Below, in pieces: positions 1 to 9,940 of a stretch of 33,295 nucleotides of DNA. The notes beneath the pieces were generated by a model. It was not told the origin of the DNA. It did no database searches and was given only the letters and a program-made list of their open reading frames with translations. The translations under genes and the position numbers were made by a program. Each line of letters starts with the position of its first letter. Positions within the stretch are counted from its first letter, which is position 1. This stretch comes from Legionellaceae bacterium UBA6148 (GTDB taxonomy: Bacteria > Pseudomonadota > Gammaproteobacteria > Legionellales > Legionellaceae): the NCBI GenBank assembly GCA_002423125.1, contig DIUW01000025.1, positions 1 through 33,295 of the forward strand. The letters are read 5' to 3'.

Positions 1-2600
1 GCCTCAAGCGTGATGGAAATGGCGGATTGATTCACGGATAGCTTTGAAGCATGGCGTTTGGCTTTTTCAACATCATCGGTGATGACCGTCAAGGACTGGC
101 GCGAGGTTTCGGCGCTTAATGCCATGATGTTTTTATTTAAACAATACGAGGGCATCGTGAGGATGGTTTTATCGACGGTTTTGTAATCATGCGCGTGCAG
201 GTTTTTAGCATAAGCGTAAGTCAACGGGAGGTGGTCTGTATTCAGTAAATGAATCGTTTTAGAGCCTGATTTTAATTTTAGGCCATGGCGTGTAAATGCA
301 GTCACTTCATAAGCGGTTCCAGCTTTTACCCTTTCAAAAGGCATATCACCGGTTGAAATCAATTGTTCGCCAATTGAAACAGGCAACGCGCGCTCCTCAA
401 AAACGTGTGTTTTTTGAGTGATATGTTTCATCAGGAGTTCGGTTTGTACTCCGCTTTTTTCACGCACAACGAGTCGTTGTTTTTTTTCGTCCACCGATAC
501 CACAGTTAATTTTTGAGTTTTATTTTGTAGCTTATGAAACAACATCCAGCCTGGCTGATAGCTCTTGGCGGTTTTTTTCTCAGCTACCGTGAGAGAGACT
601 GGCAATAGTGTTTTGAGTTCTTTTTCGACCGAAGATAATACTCCTGTTTCTTTTAGTTTCTGGCGAATATGTTGGTTCACCTCCCAGCTTTCGGTCTTTG
701 AAGCCGTCAGCACACAGGTTTTTTGACGCTCGGATTGGCTGAGCCGCGTATATTCAGAAGCCGCTAACATAAGACGCTCGGTTTTATCACGCGCCTCATG
801 AAGCTGCATCTCAGGCGCATTTTTTGTTTTATCAAACGCTTGATAGGTTGGCACTTGCGCTTTGTCCAGAAGACCGGGTATATCTGATTTAAAACCTGTT
901 AGCCCCTCTGATTTTTCAAGCAGCATAACTTTGGCAGCACGTTTTGACGCAATCGATAATAATTGACTCAAGTCGTCTGGCGCGCACCTTCCTACATCAT
1001 CCACGATAATGATTTCTTGTTCTTTTTTGGATTTAAAGAAGGGTAACAAGTGCGATGCCTTGTGCTCATGATTAAAACCTGAAATCGATTGGGCAATATC
1101 GCTTTTTCCGATGGAAGTTAGCCATTGCCAGAGAGTTTCAGGTTTTTTAGTGGTCGTGTCATTAATGGATTGGGCGAGCGTTCGGGTGGGGCTTAATACT
1201 CGAATGGTTTTCGAGTCCGTGGCTGATTCAATCAGGGCAAGCAGCACGTCTTTTGATACAATACTTTGCTGTTGAATGCGAATAACACCTTGTTTGCTTT
1301 CCAAAGTGCGGGCTACTGTATTCTGCACCGTTCCGTCGACCCCACGAGTATCTTGTCGGATCCCTTTTTTTTGTGGGGCAAACGTGGTCAATTGTTCAAT
1401 CAGTTGTTTCTCTTTGGCGATTAATCCAATGGTTGTAAAACGAGTTTCTTGTAAATCAAGCGCAATTAAACGGTGTGCTTTGATTTCGTGTTCGATGCTT
1501 TGGGTGAGCGTGTCATAGCCCGTCTCGCCTAGAGAAAAATAAAGGCTCGCTTGCAGCACGTCTTGATAAGTAAAACTTAAACGTCGTTCTTCAAGGTGGG
1601 CTATCGCGTCAAGAACGGCATGGCTTTGTCCATGATCAACCTCACTGGAACTTCGTTGTTTTGCATCAGCCGTTTGTTGTTGTAAAACCTCTAAATAGGT
1701 CGATGGTTCTACCCCTAACGCCTGACTCTCATTGATCCATTTCGCACGTACTGTCTCAGGATTGACTTCTTTTTTATATTTTCGAGTATCTTGGGTGGCT
1801 CTATCATGCGCTTTTAATGAATTTGAATGCATCGTTTCTACTTGTCCCTCAATTTGCGTGCGGCGCTTTGAGAAGGTGGTTAATAAGTCGGGATTAAAAT
1901 GTTTTATTTCAAAGAGTCCATGCGGGGAACCGGTTGGAGCAATTTCAAGCCCTTTGGATTTGAGTCCCATTGCCAGCTCTGACCGATACACCAATCCTAA
2001 ATAAATTTGATTGGCCATAATCCATTCCATCGTGCCATGTTCTTTTTGAATATCAGAAGCCAGCGCACGCCATTTTCCATCGAGACGCTCGGTGGCATTC
2101 ATCATGAGTGCATGCGTGTGTAGCATGGGATCTTGTTCGCGTGAGGTATCATGAAGGATGGTTGCGAAAGCCAGGTTGCCTGTTTTCTCATATTCCACAC
2201 CAGACAACCCCATTTTTCGTGCTTGAGCAGCCTCTTTTTCAATGATCTGTAATACTTTTTGAACAGCCTTTTGGTGAATATCAATAAAATCTTTATCGCC
2301 TGTGACCAGCGCCAAATAGGAAACCGATTTTGGTGCGGAAAAAGTTAAGTCATAACCGCCACGGTGCTTCATTTCACCACTCGTGGATTTTAATCCAATG
2401 ATCGCACCATTCGGCAAAACACCGCTTAACATCATTTCCAATTGTTCGACACTAACGTGCTCACCCAAGGCAAGGCGATCAGCACTTTTACCTCGCCAGT
2501 TTGCGGATAATTCACCGGTGAAGTAATAATTGTCTTTGGAGAAATAATAGCGCGCGGCACCACTTGCATTGCTAATAGGCTTCACTTGCATACTTAACAT
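1..2600 (-). CDS. traI: TraI conjugative relaxase/helicase (MobF family), 3' part cut by window edge
   Basis: This protein nicks oriT, stays covalently bound to the 5' end and unwinds the transferred strand. 866 codons are visible and the frame stays open to position 1. The N-terminus has the MobF tyrosine pairs (Y18-Y19 and Y25-Y26, in RYYFSKDNYYF) and the metal-binding histidines H150, H161 and H163 (HDTSREQDPMLHTHA). The block GGYDLTFSAPKS near residue 81 is also typical. No P-loop is visible in this part, which agrees with F TraI: its first helicase-like domain is vestigial and the active helicase comes later, here outside the window. The start at 2600 is three bases after the traD stop; a second ATG three codons in (2591) is an alternative. 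This is the last tra gene seen in the operon. Confidence 0.93.
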   Translation of the reverse strand, partial: MLSMQVKPISNASGAARYYFSKDNYYFTGELSANWRGKSADRLALGEHVSVEQLEMMLSGVLPNGAIIGLKSTSGEMKHRGGYDLTFSAPKSVSYLALVTGDKDFIDIHQKAVQKVLQIIEKEAAQARKMGLSGVEYEKTGNLAFATILHDTSREQDPMLHTHALMMNATERLDGKWRALASDIQKEHGTMEWIMANQIYLGLVYRSELAMGLKSKGLEIAPTGSPHGLFEIKHFNPDLLTTFSKRRTQIEGQVETMHSNSLKAHDRATQDTRKYKKEVNPETVRAKWINESQALGVEPSTYLEVLQQQTADAKQRSSSEVDHGQSHAVLDAIAHLEERRLSFTYQDVLQASLYFSLGETGYDTLTQSIEHEIKAHRLIALDLQETRFTTIGLIAKEKQLIEQLTTFAPQKKGIRQDTRGVDGTVQNTVARTLESKQGVIRIQQQSIVSKDVLLALIESATDSKTIRVLSPTRTLAQSINDTTTKKPETLWQWLTSIGKSDIAQSISGFNHEHKASHLLPFFKSKKEQEIIIVDDVGRCAPDDLSQLLSIASKRAAKVMLLEKSEGLTGFKSDIPGLLDKAQVPTYQAFDKTKNAPEMQLHEARDKTERLMLAASEYTRLSQSERQKTCVLTASKTESWEVNQHIRQKLKETGVLSSVEKELKTLLPVSLTVAEKKTAKSYQPGWMLFHKLQNKTQKLTVVSVDEKKQRLVVREKSGVQTELLMKHITQKTHVFEERALPVSIGEQLISTGDMPFERVKAGTAYEVTAFTRHGLKLKSGSKTIHLLNTDHLPLTYAYAKNLHAHDYKTVDKTILTMPSYCLNKNIMALSAETSRQSLTVITDDVEKAKRHASKLSVNQSAISITLE

Positions 2601-2603
2601 GAT

Positions 2604-4463
2604 TTAACTCCTTGTCTCAAAAATGGATTCCAATTCAAACGATGGTTTGTGTTTTTGGGGTGAATGCCCATCAACGCGTCCGTTAGCAGTTGTCTCATTG
2701 CGCACAGACTTATCCGAAACATCATCGGCAATTGGTTGCTGAGTGAGGGGTAATTCACGCGCGATAAATCCTTTTGCCACTGATGCCCGCTTTTGATGTT
2801 TGAGTTTTAATTTGGTGATCGGGTGTCCGGGTAGCCTCAGAAAACATTCCAGTGCCTCCAGTCCCATGATTTCTGGATAGGTCACGAGTGGTCGGATGAC
2901 CCTATTTTTTCCAAGCGATATGCCATCACGAATCGAATTGGCGCCGTAGGAGTAGTTTTCACGCGTGTCATCGACCTCTTCTTCGCCCAACTCTTTAGAG
3001 ACAAGCTGCGCCATCTCATGACTCGGGCTTGCAAAAAAGGCGCGTGTATTGAGTAAGTCAAAGATTTCGGCAGCACCACTGCGTCCGTAAACTTTGACAA
3101 GTTGGCTGAAGCTTTGCATGCCGAGTAAAAAACAGCCGCCAAACTTTCGAACCTCGGCAATGGTTTCACCCAAGAGTGGCAATTTATGTAAGCTCGGCAA
3201 CTCATCACAGATAAACCAAATGCGCCGATGTTGGTTCTCGGGGAGGCTTAGAAGCGTCAATGACGCCATCGCAATCCACATTGAAATCAGCGGCCTTAAT
3301 GATTTATGTTGTTCACCATTGGAGGAAATAAACAGCCAGCCGTTGTTGTCTGGGTTCAGGATATAATTGCGAATTGAAAACGGCGCTTTTCCTGGCTCAT
3401 TTAAACCACTGAGTGACTGCATGGATTTCAAATAAGTGGTAATGACCGAGCGAATTGAAATTGCGGTTTTTTCGATTTGTTGGCTGACAAGCGTTGCGGC
3501 TGCTGTACCCGCTAGATAGGGCTCTAATTCGGTAAACTCGCCTGTGACTAAGAGTTGGAGTAGTTTTTCAAGTGAACGAGTCGGGTCGTGTCGCATTTTT
3601 GAGGCGGCTGAAGACAGCACCGTGCGTGCTGCGTTGACCCAAAACGGATCGGACTCACCGTGCATGGGGATTAAGCTTTCAGCCATATTTTCAAGAAGTT
3701 CATCTCGCGGTGCCTCTGCCCATAAATCCCAATTGGCGCAGCGAGCATCGAATGGATTAAGTAGCACATCGCTTGAGTCTTGAAAGTAGCTTTCGGTAAA
3801 CGTACAGCCTTTGTCATATACAATAACCCTGTCGCCGCGAGCACGCAGCCCATCCATGAGCTTCATAATGAGCTGACTTTTACCCATGCCCACGGTTCCG
3901 TGCACCAATAAATGCTGTACTTCACAGTCTTTAATGAGCGGAAAACCATCAAGATTTAGATCAGAGGCGCGACCTGATCGAATAATTTGTTTTTTAAGCG
4001 TTGCACTGGGTACAAGACTTGTTCCGCGTATGAACTGATTTTTAGCTTGAAACTTTCCTTTGCGAATAAAATAGACGGCTAAAATCGACCCTAATAGGAG
4101 AGCAAGTCCTCCACCAATAAAAGCGGCTTTTATCAACGCATCAAAACAGGCATCAGCATTACGCGCATAATAAGGGTTGCTTACTAAATCGTGCACGGAA
4201 CGTTTAAACACGTGACCAAGATGAGGGATCTCAAAGGTATGTGCCATGCCAACCGTGGTTAGGAACAGCGCATAATAGTAAGCCACCGCTTGAATTAATC
4301 GATCAGTACCGGTGAGTATCCACGTCACGAGTCCGCTTGATAAAAACCAGACGCCCAGACAGCAGTAAAGAAGTGTTTTCGTGATTTGATCCCACATCCG
4401 CAGATTATGAAAAGAGATTTGGCCTCCGCGGGTGTAGTGTTTGTAATTTGACTCAGTACTCAT
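2604..4463 (-). CDS. traD: TraD type IV coupling protein
   Basis: This inner-membrane ATPase couples the relaxosome to the secretion channel. The 619-residue protein has two N-terminal hydrophobic segments (about 28-75 and 108-133) and then the coupling-protein ATPase domain. Walker A is GTVGMGKS at 189-196. A Walker B-type strand is RRIWFICDELPSLHKLP. A good ribosome site (AAGGA, 6-7 bases before ATG) supports this start. The protein is about 100 residues shorter than F TraD. The F tail that contacts TraM is not obvious, and no traM gene is present. It sits between traG (103-bp gap) and traI (3-bp gap). Confidence 0.93.
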   Translation of the reverse strand: MSTESNYKHYTRGGQISFHNLRMWDQITKTLLYCCLGVWFLSSGLVTWILTGTDRLIQAVAYYYALFLTTVGMAHTFEIPHLGHVFKRSVHDLVSNPYYARNADACFDALIKAAFIGGGLALLLGSILAVYFIRKGKFQAKNQFIRGTSLVPSATLKKQIIRSGRASDLNLDGFPLIKDCEVQHLLVHGTVGMGKSQLIMKLMDGLRARGDRVIVYDKGCTFTESYFQDSSDVLLNPFDARCANWDLWAEAPRDELLENMAESLIPMHGESDPFWVNAARTVLSSAASKMRHDPTRSLEKLLQLLVTGEFTELEPYLAGTAAATLVSQQIEKTAISIRSVITTYLKSMQSLSGLNEPGKAPFSIRNYILNPDNNGWLFISSNGEQHKSLRPLISMWIAMASLTLLSLPENQHRRIWFICDELPSLHKLPLLGETIAEVRKFGGCFLLGMQSFSQLVKVYGRSGAAEIFDLLNTRAFFASPSHEMAQLVSKELGEEEVDDTRENYSYGANSIRDGISLGKNRVIRPLVTYPEIMGLEALECFLRLPGHPITKLKLKHQKRASVAKGFIARELPLTQQPIADDVSDKSVRNETTANGRVDGHSPQKHKPSFELESIFETRS

Positions 4464-4494
4464 TATTTTTCCTTATCGTGATTTTTGGGCAAAG

Positions 4495-4510
4495 CAGCGG
4501 CTAGCCACTG
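4495..4510. repeat. 16-bp palindrome in the traG-traD gap
   Basis: CAGCGGCTAGCCACTG is a palindrome apart from one G/T mismatch pair. It lies in the only sizeable gap (103 bp) inside the tra operon. There is no T-run on either side, so it does not look like an intrinsic terminator. It could be a protein-binding site or a small mRNA hairpin with a CTAG loop. Function unknown. Confidence 0.4.
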
Positions 4511-4566
4511 AGAATTTGTGACTTAAATTTGTCTGTTATGAATGGATTTTGTTATTTAGAGTGGTG

Positions 4567-7362
4567 CTAATGCTCCTCCTTTTTAGGATTGTGATGCGGC
4601 ATCACTGGAAGACGCTTCGCATTTTCTTTACCCATTTGAATGGCTTGATTAACCTCTGCGGTTGTTTCTTTAAATCCACCGTGCAAGCGCTCTCCATCAT
4701 TGGTTGTTTGGTTCCTGCTCTTTTCCATTTGCCCTTGAACGCTCTGTTGGAATTGGTTGGCGGCTGCATTATTCATAGCAACTCCTGACGTCTTGGCGTT
4801 TAGATTCAATGCATTTTGATTCGTTTGATAGTGACGTCCCATCTGTCTTTCTTTCTCAATCAAAGGATGTGCATTTTGGGTATAAAGCGCATCGATTTTT
4901 GTGCCTTGAGATTGATTGCCAAACTCTGAAATCAACTCATCCCGTTTATGGGCTACAAAATCCTGTCCTAATGTTTGAAGTTTTTGAATAGAGGCCATAT
5001 CGCCGGGATGCGAAAAAAGTTCATCACGTTGAGCCGTTCCCACTGTTGCTGCCACATACCCCGGAAATGCTTGATTAAGATCGGCATTAATTTGCGCCCC
5101 ATGGGATTCAACATAACTTCGTGCCTGTTGTACGCGGGTGGCTGTAGACAATGACGAATCCACATTATGACTTGCGGTTTGTGCGTCACGTAAGTCCACG
5201 CCCAACTGGTTAGAAAGACTCGCGCCTTTGGAATGTGAATCATCAAAATGATGCGTTTGCGCAAAATGACTGACGTAATTTAATGATTGATTGAAATCAG
5301 CAGCTTCTTTTGCTGTCACAGTGTTGTCGGTATTGTCATGATAGCGATCGCCAGAAGTGGATGATCGATCGTATTTTTCATCTGTGCGTCCGCCGCCATC
5401 AAAACCAAACGCCCACTTTCCGAGATGGCCAATAGCGGAGCGATCGCTAGAAACACTTGCATGAACACCTGCACTCATGGAGGTTAATGTGGTCATCGCT
5501 TCTTCCTGGCTCACACCTAAACGCTTGGAAACATCGGTGGCAATGCTCGTCATTTTTGATAATGCTTGTGTATATTGACCCGACTCTTGGCTAGATACCC
5601 CATCACCCAACCGCATGTCATGACCATCGAGAGTTGAAAGCTGTATCGCACGGTGTGCTGCATTGGATATGGCACTTTGGAAATGCTGCGATTCATTAAG
5701 AGCGGTCTGTTTGGACGTTTCATAGGCTTGATTGAGCGAACCGTTTAAGGCTTCTGATGTATTAATGGAGACGGCACCCTTTGACATCCCGGGGCTGACA
5801 TCAAAGACCGTTTCACCACTACCCGTAATGGTTTTAATCACACCAGAGCCGCCTTGCTCGGCATGCATCCCATGCATATGCGACCAATTGGAATCATGCT
5901 TGTTGGCAGAGAAATTATTGGCAGTTGTGTTATAAAAGCTGGTTTGACCTAGCCCAAAAGAAGCCGATGCTGCTTCCCCAGCTACAGCCATTCCTGAACC
6001 TTGCACGTGTCCAGTGATGCTGGTTGCGAGTCCATTAAACGCTTCGCCTAAATTCGACACCAAGCCTTTTGCGATAAATGGGATCATTGCCATGATGTAG
6101 CCTGCTACCCCTGAAATATCGCGGCTCAATTCGGTCATTTTATCAAGATTGACCATCGTCATTGGTCCATATCCTGAAACTCCATCGATGCCCACATTGG
6201 TCATCACATGATTAATGACAGCAAAGAGCACCGGCCAACATTGGAGTGACAAAAGGAATTGCAAATACCCTTTGAAAATGTGACCACCACCCGGCATAGT
6301 GCTGAGTGCCAACACCAAGGGAAACACACCAAACAGAATCAGCATGAGGTTGGTGTGCAATAACGGTAAAAACCACACGGCCTTTTGACCCAAGATATCC
6401 CAGCTCCAGCGATGTTGTAGTTGCGATTTGGTAAACTCATGATTCACGACACTGGCCGTGCTATCGGTAAAGGCTTGATAGTGGTTAATGCCATCACCCA
6501 TCGCATTAATCATCATGGCTTGTAGAAAGATATTACTTGAGCTGTCCGTGAGTCCCTGATAATAGCGTGCTGCCGAGGTTAGATGTGTTTCAAACAGTTT
6601 TTCATAATCAGTTTTTTTCTGCTTTCCAAACAGGTTAATCCCAAAGATGCTGTATGTTTTTCGAATTTCAGCGTCCAAGCGTGCTTTAAGGCTGTTTTTG
6701 CCCTCGGCACTTGAAGCTTGTACGCACGTCACGAGATTTCCGCCGATCTCGGTCATACGAAGCGGTGAGGGTTTCTTGGTAATCAGATTCCAAATGTTAT
6801 CGCTTCCGGCTAAATCACCCACGCTGTATTTTTGATTCAGCCGAATATCGCCCACAACGCAGGAGCGAAAATAGTGATCCATTTCATCTTTGAGTGTGGG
6901 GTCTATAATTCTGAAATCACGAGCGGACTCTATGAGTCGAGCGCCAAACAGCGCGCCCGTTTTTGTGTAGGCAAAATCACCGAGCGTTGCAAAAAGCGCA
7001 TCATAACTTTGTGCAAGCCCATACCCAACCGATGTTAAAAGACTCGCAGTTGCAGCAAACACAACGGGTACGTTGTCTACCTTGTGATAAGTTTGTGTCG
7101 ATATGTCTTCGATTAACACATTGGTTTTAGGTAGCAACACAATATTGGTGCACAGCACATAACCCAAGAACCATTTCGCAAACACCGTTGGATCGCGGGA
7201 TTTTAAAAATCCGGCGGACACCATGACTATACCGATGAGCGCGGTAATTCGTAGGAGGCCTAAAAAATCGCGTTGATTCATGAAGGCCGTGATGGCATTC
7301 AAAACATCGGTGAATAAATCACCCGCTGCCAAGACATGGATCGTTAAGTATTCTGTTGACAT
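4567..7362 (-). CDS. traG: TraG, pilus assembly and mating-pair stabilisation protein
   Basis: The 931-residue length is very close to F TraG (938). The N-terminal part (about 1-460) is rich in hydrophobic segments, for example around residues 35-60, 340-370 and 420-440, as expected for the inner-membrane TraG N domain that acts with TraH and TraF in pilus assembly. The C-terminal half is hydrophilic, Ser/His/Gln-rich and low in complexity (many short glycine- and serine-rich blocks). In F this region projects into the periplasm and acts in mating-pair stabilisation and entry exclusion. I see no TraS-like exclusion partner. The start lies 12 bases after the traH stop. Confidence 0.92.
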   Translation of the reverse strand: MSTEYLTIHVLAAGDLFTDVLNAITAFMNQRDFLGLLRITALIGIVMVSAGFLKSRDPTVFAKWFLGYVLCTNIVLLPKTNVLIEDISTQTYHKVDNVPVVFAATASLLTSVGYGLAQSYDALFATLGDFAYTKTGALFGARLIESARDFRIIDPTLKDEMDHYFRSCVVGDIRLNQKYSVGDLAGSDNIWNLITKKPSPLRMTEIGGNLVTCVQASSAEGKNSLKARLDAEIRKTYSIFGINLFGKQKKTDYEKLFETHLTSAARYYQGLTDSSSNIFLQAMMINAMGDGINHYQAFTDSTASVVNHEFTKSQLQHRWSWDILGQKAVWFLPLLHTNLMLILFGVFPLVLALSTMPGGGHIFKGYLQFLLSLQCWPVLFAVINHVMTNVGIDGVSGYGPMTMVNLDKMTELSRDISGVAGYIMAMIPFIAKGLVSNLGEAFNGLATSITGHVQGSGMAVAGEAASASFGLGQTSFYNTTANNFSANKHDSNWSHMHGMHAEQGGSGVIKTITGSGETVFDVSPGMSKGAVSINTSEALNGSLNQAYETSKQTALNESQHFQSAISNAAHRAIQLSTLDGHDMRLGDGVSSQESGQYTQALSKMTSIATDVSKRLGVSQEEAMTTLTSMSAGVHASVSSDRSAIGHLGKWAFGFDGGGRTDEKYDRSSTSGDRYHDNTDNTVTAKEAADFNQSLNYVSHFAQTHHFDDSHSKGASLSNQLGVDLRDAQTASHNVDSSLSTATRVQQARSYVESHGAQINADLNQAFPGYVAATVGTAQRDELFSHPGDMASIQKLQTLGQDFVAHKRDELISEFGNQSQGTKIDALYTQNAHPLIEKERQMGRHYQTNQNALNLNAKTSGVAMNNAAANQFQQSVQGQMEKSRNQTTNDGERLHGGFKETTAEVNQAIQMGKENAKRLPVMPHHNPKKEEH

Positions 7363-7374
7363 AGTTTTCCCATC

Positions 7375-8742
7375 CTAATGTGATGTATTACCCAGACCAC
7401 TGGCGAGTTGTTTCTCAATTTCACTCATGCGCGAAATGAGGGCTATTTTTTCTTGTAGTTTTCGAGCGATTTTGGGATCGATGGACGCAACCTCACGATT
7501 GGCCTCTCGTATACGGGTTTGAATATCTTTGATTAGGTCTTCATTGAGTTCTGAACCTGCCGTAGCATTCGCGACATCTTGAAGTAAGCCGCTTAAATAA
7601 TGTTGCAACAAATCTTCCGCAATGAGTGTTGAGTAACCCTCAATTTCAACAGCTGCATCGTTATAATGCGTACTGTTCAACACTGTTAGAAATTTCATCA
7701 CTGGAAACATTGTGAGGCTTAAGAAATTTTGTTCCTCAGCGGTGGGGACATCATCTTTTTTGAGCTTCAGATCGAGACTCTCTATCATATTTCGAACGCG
7801 CGTCGTCAATGTCTTGCTCTCATCGATTTTCATCTCTTTAAGGCTGACGGTCATGCAGGCGGTTCCAGGGGTTTCGTCACTGCATCGCCACATTTGCTCA
7901 ACGCTTGCTGATTTATTACCACCAAGAAGCGCTTGAATGAAGTGACTACTTCCCGCTAACGAGGGCACAACCTTCACCTTGCCTTGGCTATCAATAATCA
8001 GGGTTCCTGTGAGACTCATCACCATTTCAGCGAGTTGCACATCACCATTTAAGAACGCGTTGTTTTGCAAAATTGACCAGACAATATTTTTATTTAAAAC
8101 CACCTGTTTCTTTTGTTCAGGGTCTTTTTCGGCTTTTGCCATAATTCCGTCATGTGCGTTGCCTGCGCAATCCATGCGAGCGGACACATAATCCGATACC
8201 ACCCCACTTCGACCCATCGCCGCTTGGTCTTTACAGATTTTTTGTTGCGAAGCGGCAGTTTTTGGAAATACGCCGCCGACAAAATTTTGCGCCATTTCAC
8301 ACGAGTTCACACTCATTTGATTGACCTTTTGCTCCAGCGTTTGCAGGTAATCTCGTACTTGTTTTAATTCAGGAACGGTAGTCGCCAACATCACATCAAC
8401 GGCATACGCGCCACTGCTCGTCATCACTTGCTTGCCTAAATCCACGAGCTTTTTATGGCTCAAAAAACTCATGCTTCCTGTAAATAAATCAATGCCATTA
8501 CAGCCCGCGCGATAGCTGGGTAAATCCAGCTCTACAAGCTGATAACGACTCACGCGATTGCGTACAAACAGTGAGCCTCCACCGTAAAACCCTGCCGCTT
8601 GGGATTGAAACGCAGCGGGCTTTGTGACGTTTGACGCATAACCAATACCATTGAAAAAGGTATTCATATCGCCAGCGACATCGGCATGAGCGTAATTCAC
8701 CGCAGCGATACTTAGTGCCAACACTTTAATGATTTTGTTCAT
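7375..8742 (-). CDS. traH: TraH, F-type pilus assembly protein
   Basis: The 455-residue length matches F TraH (458). A signal peptide is visible (hydrophobic stretch followed by NYAHA|DVAGD). The mature N-terminus carries the family feature DMNTFFNGIGYASNVT and then a Gly-rich segment GFYGGGSLFVRN. The C-terminus (about 400-450) is predicted to be helical and coiled. It is periplasmic or outer-membrane associated and required for pilus extension with TraF, TraG, TraU, TraW and TrbC. The start overlaps the trbB stop (ATGA type, 8739-8742), indicating translational coupling. Confidence 0.93.
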   Translation of the reverse strand: MNKIIKVLALSIAAVNYAHADVAGDMNTFFNGIGYASNVTKPAAFQSQAAGFYGGGSLFVRNRVSRYQLVELDLPSYRAGCNGIDLFTGSMSFLSHKKLVDLGKQVMTSSGAYAVDVMLATTVPELKQVRDYLQTLEQKVNQMSVNSCEMAQNFVGGVFPKTAASQQKICKDQAAMGRSGVVSDYVSARMDCAGNAHDGIMAKAEKDPEQKKQVVLNKNIVWSILQNNAFLNGDVQLAEMVMSLTGTLIIDSQGKVKVVPSLAGSSHFIQALLGGNKSASVEQMWRCSDETPGTACMTVSLKEMKIDESKTLTTRVRNMIESLDLKLKKDDVPTAEEQNFLSLTMFPVMKFLTVLNSTHYNDAAVEIEGYSTLIAEDLLQHYLSGLLQDVANATAGSELNEDLIKDIQTRIREANREVASIDPKIARKLQEKIALISRMSEIEKQLASGLGNTSH

Positions 8743-9191
8743 GCCGTCACCTTAGTGTTTTCATAGGCCATGATTTTTGGAATGAGCGCTTCAATGCGAG
8801 TTGTAAGCTCCATTTCATTGAGCGCCCCAATGGATACTGGATAGAGTGCTTGAGTTTTTGGGTTAGTAATAAATAACGCAGGGTAGTGAATCGATGCATT
8901 CTTAAAGGCAACCGTCGTCCAATCACTGGTGGCTGGCAACACGTCTTGAAATTCAGGTAGCGGTTGATTATCAAACGATAACGGTAGAACGCTTGCACCA
9001 AGCCGTTTTGATACTTGGCTTAGAACGGGCGAAAACTGATGACAGTATGGACACGTGCTTGCAAAGAAGAACACGAATCCATGCGTTTGAAAAAAATGGT
9101 CTCGTGTTGATGGCACATCTGAGCTTTCAGCAGAGGCTGCGCCTAGCCACAAGCTCATGACAATCATTGAAACATTAAATAATTTTTTCAT
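8739..9191 (-). CDS. trbB: TrbB, periplasmic thioredoxin-fold disulfide isomerase-like protein
   Basis: This 150-residue protein has an N-terminal signal peptide (ends near AASAES) and a thioredoxin-like domain with an intact CPYC redox motif (FFASTCPYCHQFSPV, about residues 47-56) and a downstream cis-proline segment (IHYPALFI). F TrbB is a DsbC-like isomerase that helps cysteine-rich Tra proteins such as TraN, TraU and TraH fold. It is the only CXXC member among the three thioredoxin-fold Tra proteins here: TraF lacks the motif and so does TrbC. The start overlaps the traF stop by 4 bases. Confidence 0.9.
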   Translation of the reverse strand: MKKLFNVSMIVMSLWLGAASAESSDVPSTRDHFFQTHGFVFFFASTCPYCHQFSPVLSQVSKRLGASVLPLSFDNQPLPEFQDVLPATSDWTTVAFKNASIHYPALFITNPKTQALYPVSIGALNEMELTTRIEALIPKIMAYENTKVTA

Positions 9192-9940
9192 ACGGCCTCT
9201 TCCTTAAAATGATGAATGACACTGACGAGATTGGCTTCAAGCACGTCTTGCGTTGTGAACCCAAACGCAATAGGCAACGTTTTTTGGCTTTTCGGATTTA
9301 CAAGCAGAACAGCAGGAAAAAATCGCACACCAAGTGCCTCTGCCTGCCCTTTATCCAAGCGTGAGTTGGGTAATTCTGGCGCTCGTTTGCCATCAACACT
9401 TACTGGAATCAATGGCAATTCAAACCGCGTGCAAAAGTCTTGTAAGACGGCAATTTGTTTTTGGTCATAAGGGTTTTGGCTGCGATAGAAAAAAAGCAGG
9501 CCATGCGTTTTCGACAGTGTTTGAATCGCGGCTTTATTATTTTTTTCGCGCTCAGCATCTAGTAATTTCGTACCAATGCTTGAGGTGGGGTGCGTAACGG
9601 AATAATCATACTCTGGATAATAAAGCATCGTTTTATGAAAAAGACTTTCAAAGCGTGAAGACTCTTGCATCCAATAATGTTGCAACGCCAAAAACTCACG
9701 CATATCTTCCATGGACTTTGTTTGGCGAGCACGATGTAATGCTTCCATGGTATAGAAATGAAGAACTTTATCGCGCTGGGTATAACTCATTTGGTTAAAT
9801 GGCACGCCCTGTGGTTTTTGTTCTTTTTCAGTCACAGGGGGCTTGGGTGCGTTGTACCAAAGAAAGCCAATCGGTGCTTCATCCGAAAAGGCTACTGCCG
9901 TTGCTAGAAGTAATGTTAAGCCTGAGAACCATTTAATCAT
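9188..9940 (-). CDS. traF: TraF, periplasmic pilus assembly protein (thioredoxin fold without CXXC)
   Basis: The protein is 250 residues from the ATG at 9940 (M-I-K-W-F). This start is preferred over an in-frame upstream codon because of the ribosome site AGGGG seven bases before it and the signal peptide that follows immediately (LLLATAVAFS|DEAP). The C-terminal thioredoxin-like domain has FFYRSQNPYDQ where redox members have CXXC, exactly the kind of loss known for F TraF. The block LGVRFFPAVLLVNPKSQ is also a family signature. It acts in pilus assembly with TraH, TrbB and TraW. The start overlaps the traN stop by 8 bases. Confidence 0.92.
   Translation of the reverse strand: MIKWFSGLTLLLATAVAFSDEAPIGFLWYNAPKPPVTEKEQKPQGVPFNQMSYTQRDKVLHFYTMEALHRARQTKSMEDMREFLALQHYWMQESSRFESLFHKTMLYYPEYDYSVTHPTSSIGTKLLDAEREKNNKAAIQTLSKTHGLLFFYRSQNPYDQKQIAVLQDFCTRFELPLIPVSVDGKRAPELPNSRLDKGQAEALGVRFFPAVLLVNPKSQKTLPIAFGFTTQDVLEANLVSVIHHFKEEAV

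Noticed and set aside
1276..2004. Plus-strand open frames within traI
   Set aside because: They are antisense to a continuous, motif-bearing relaxase frame.
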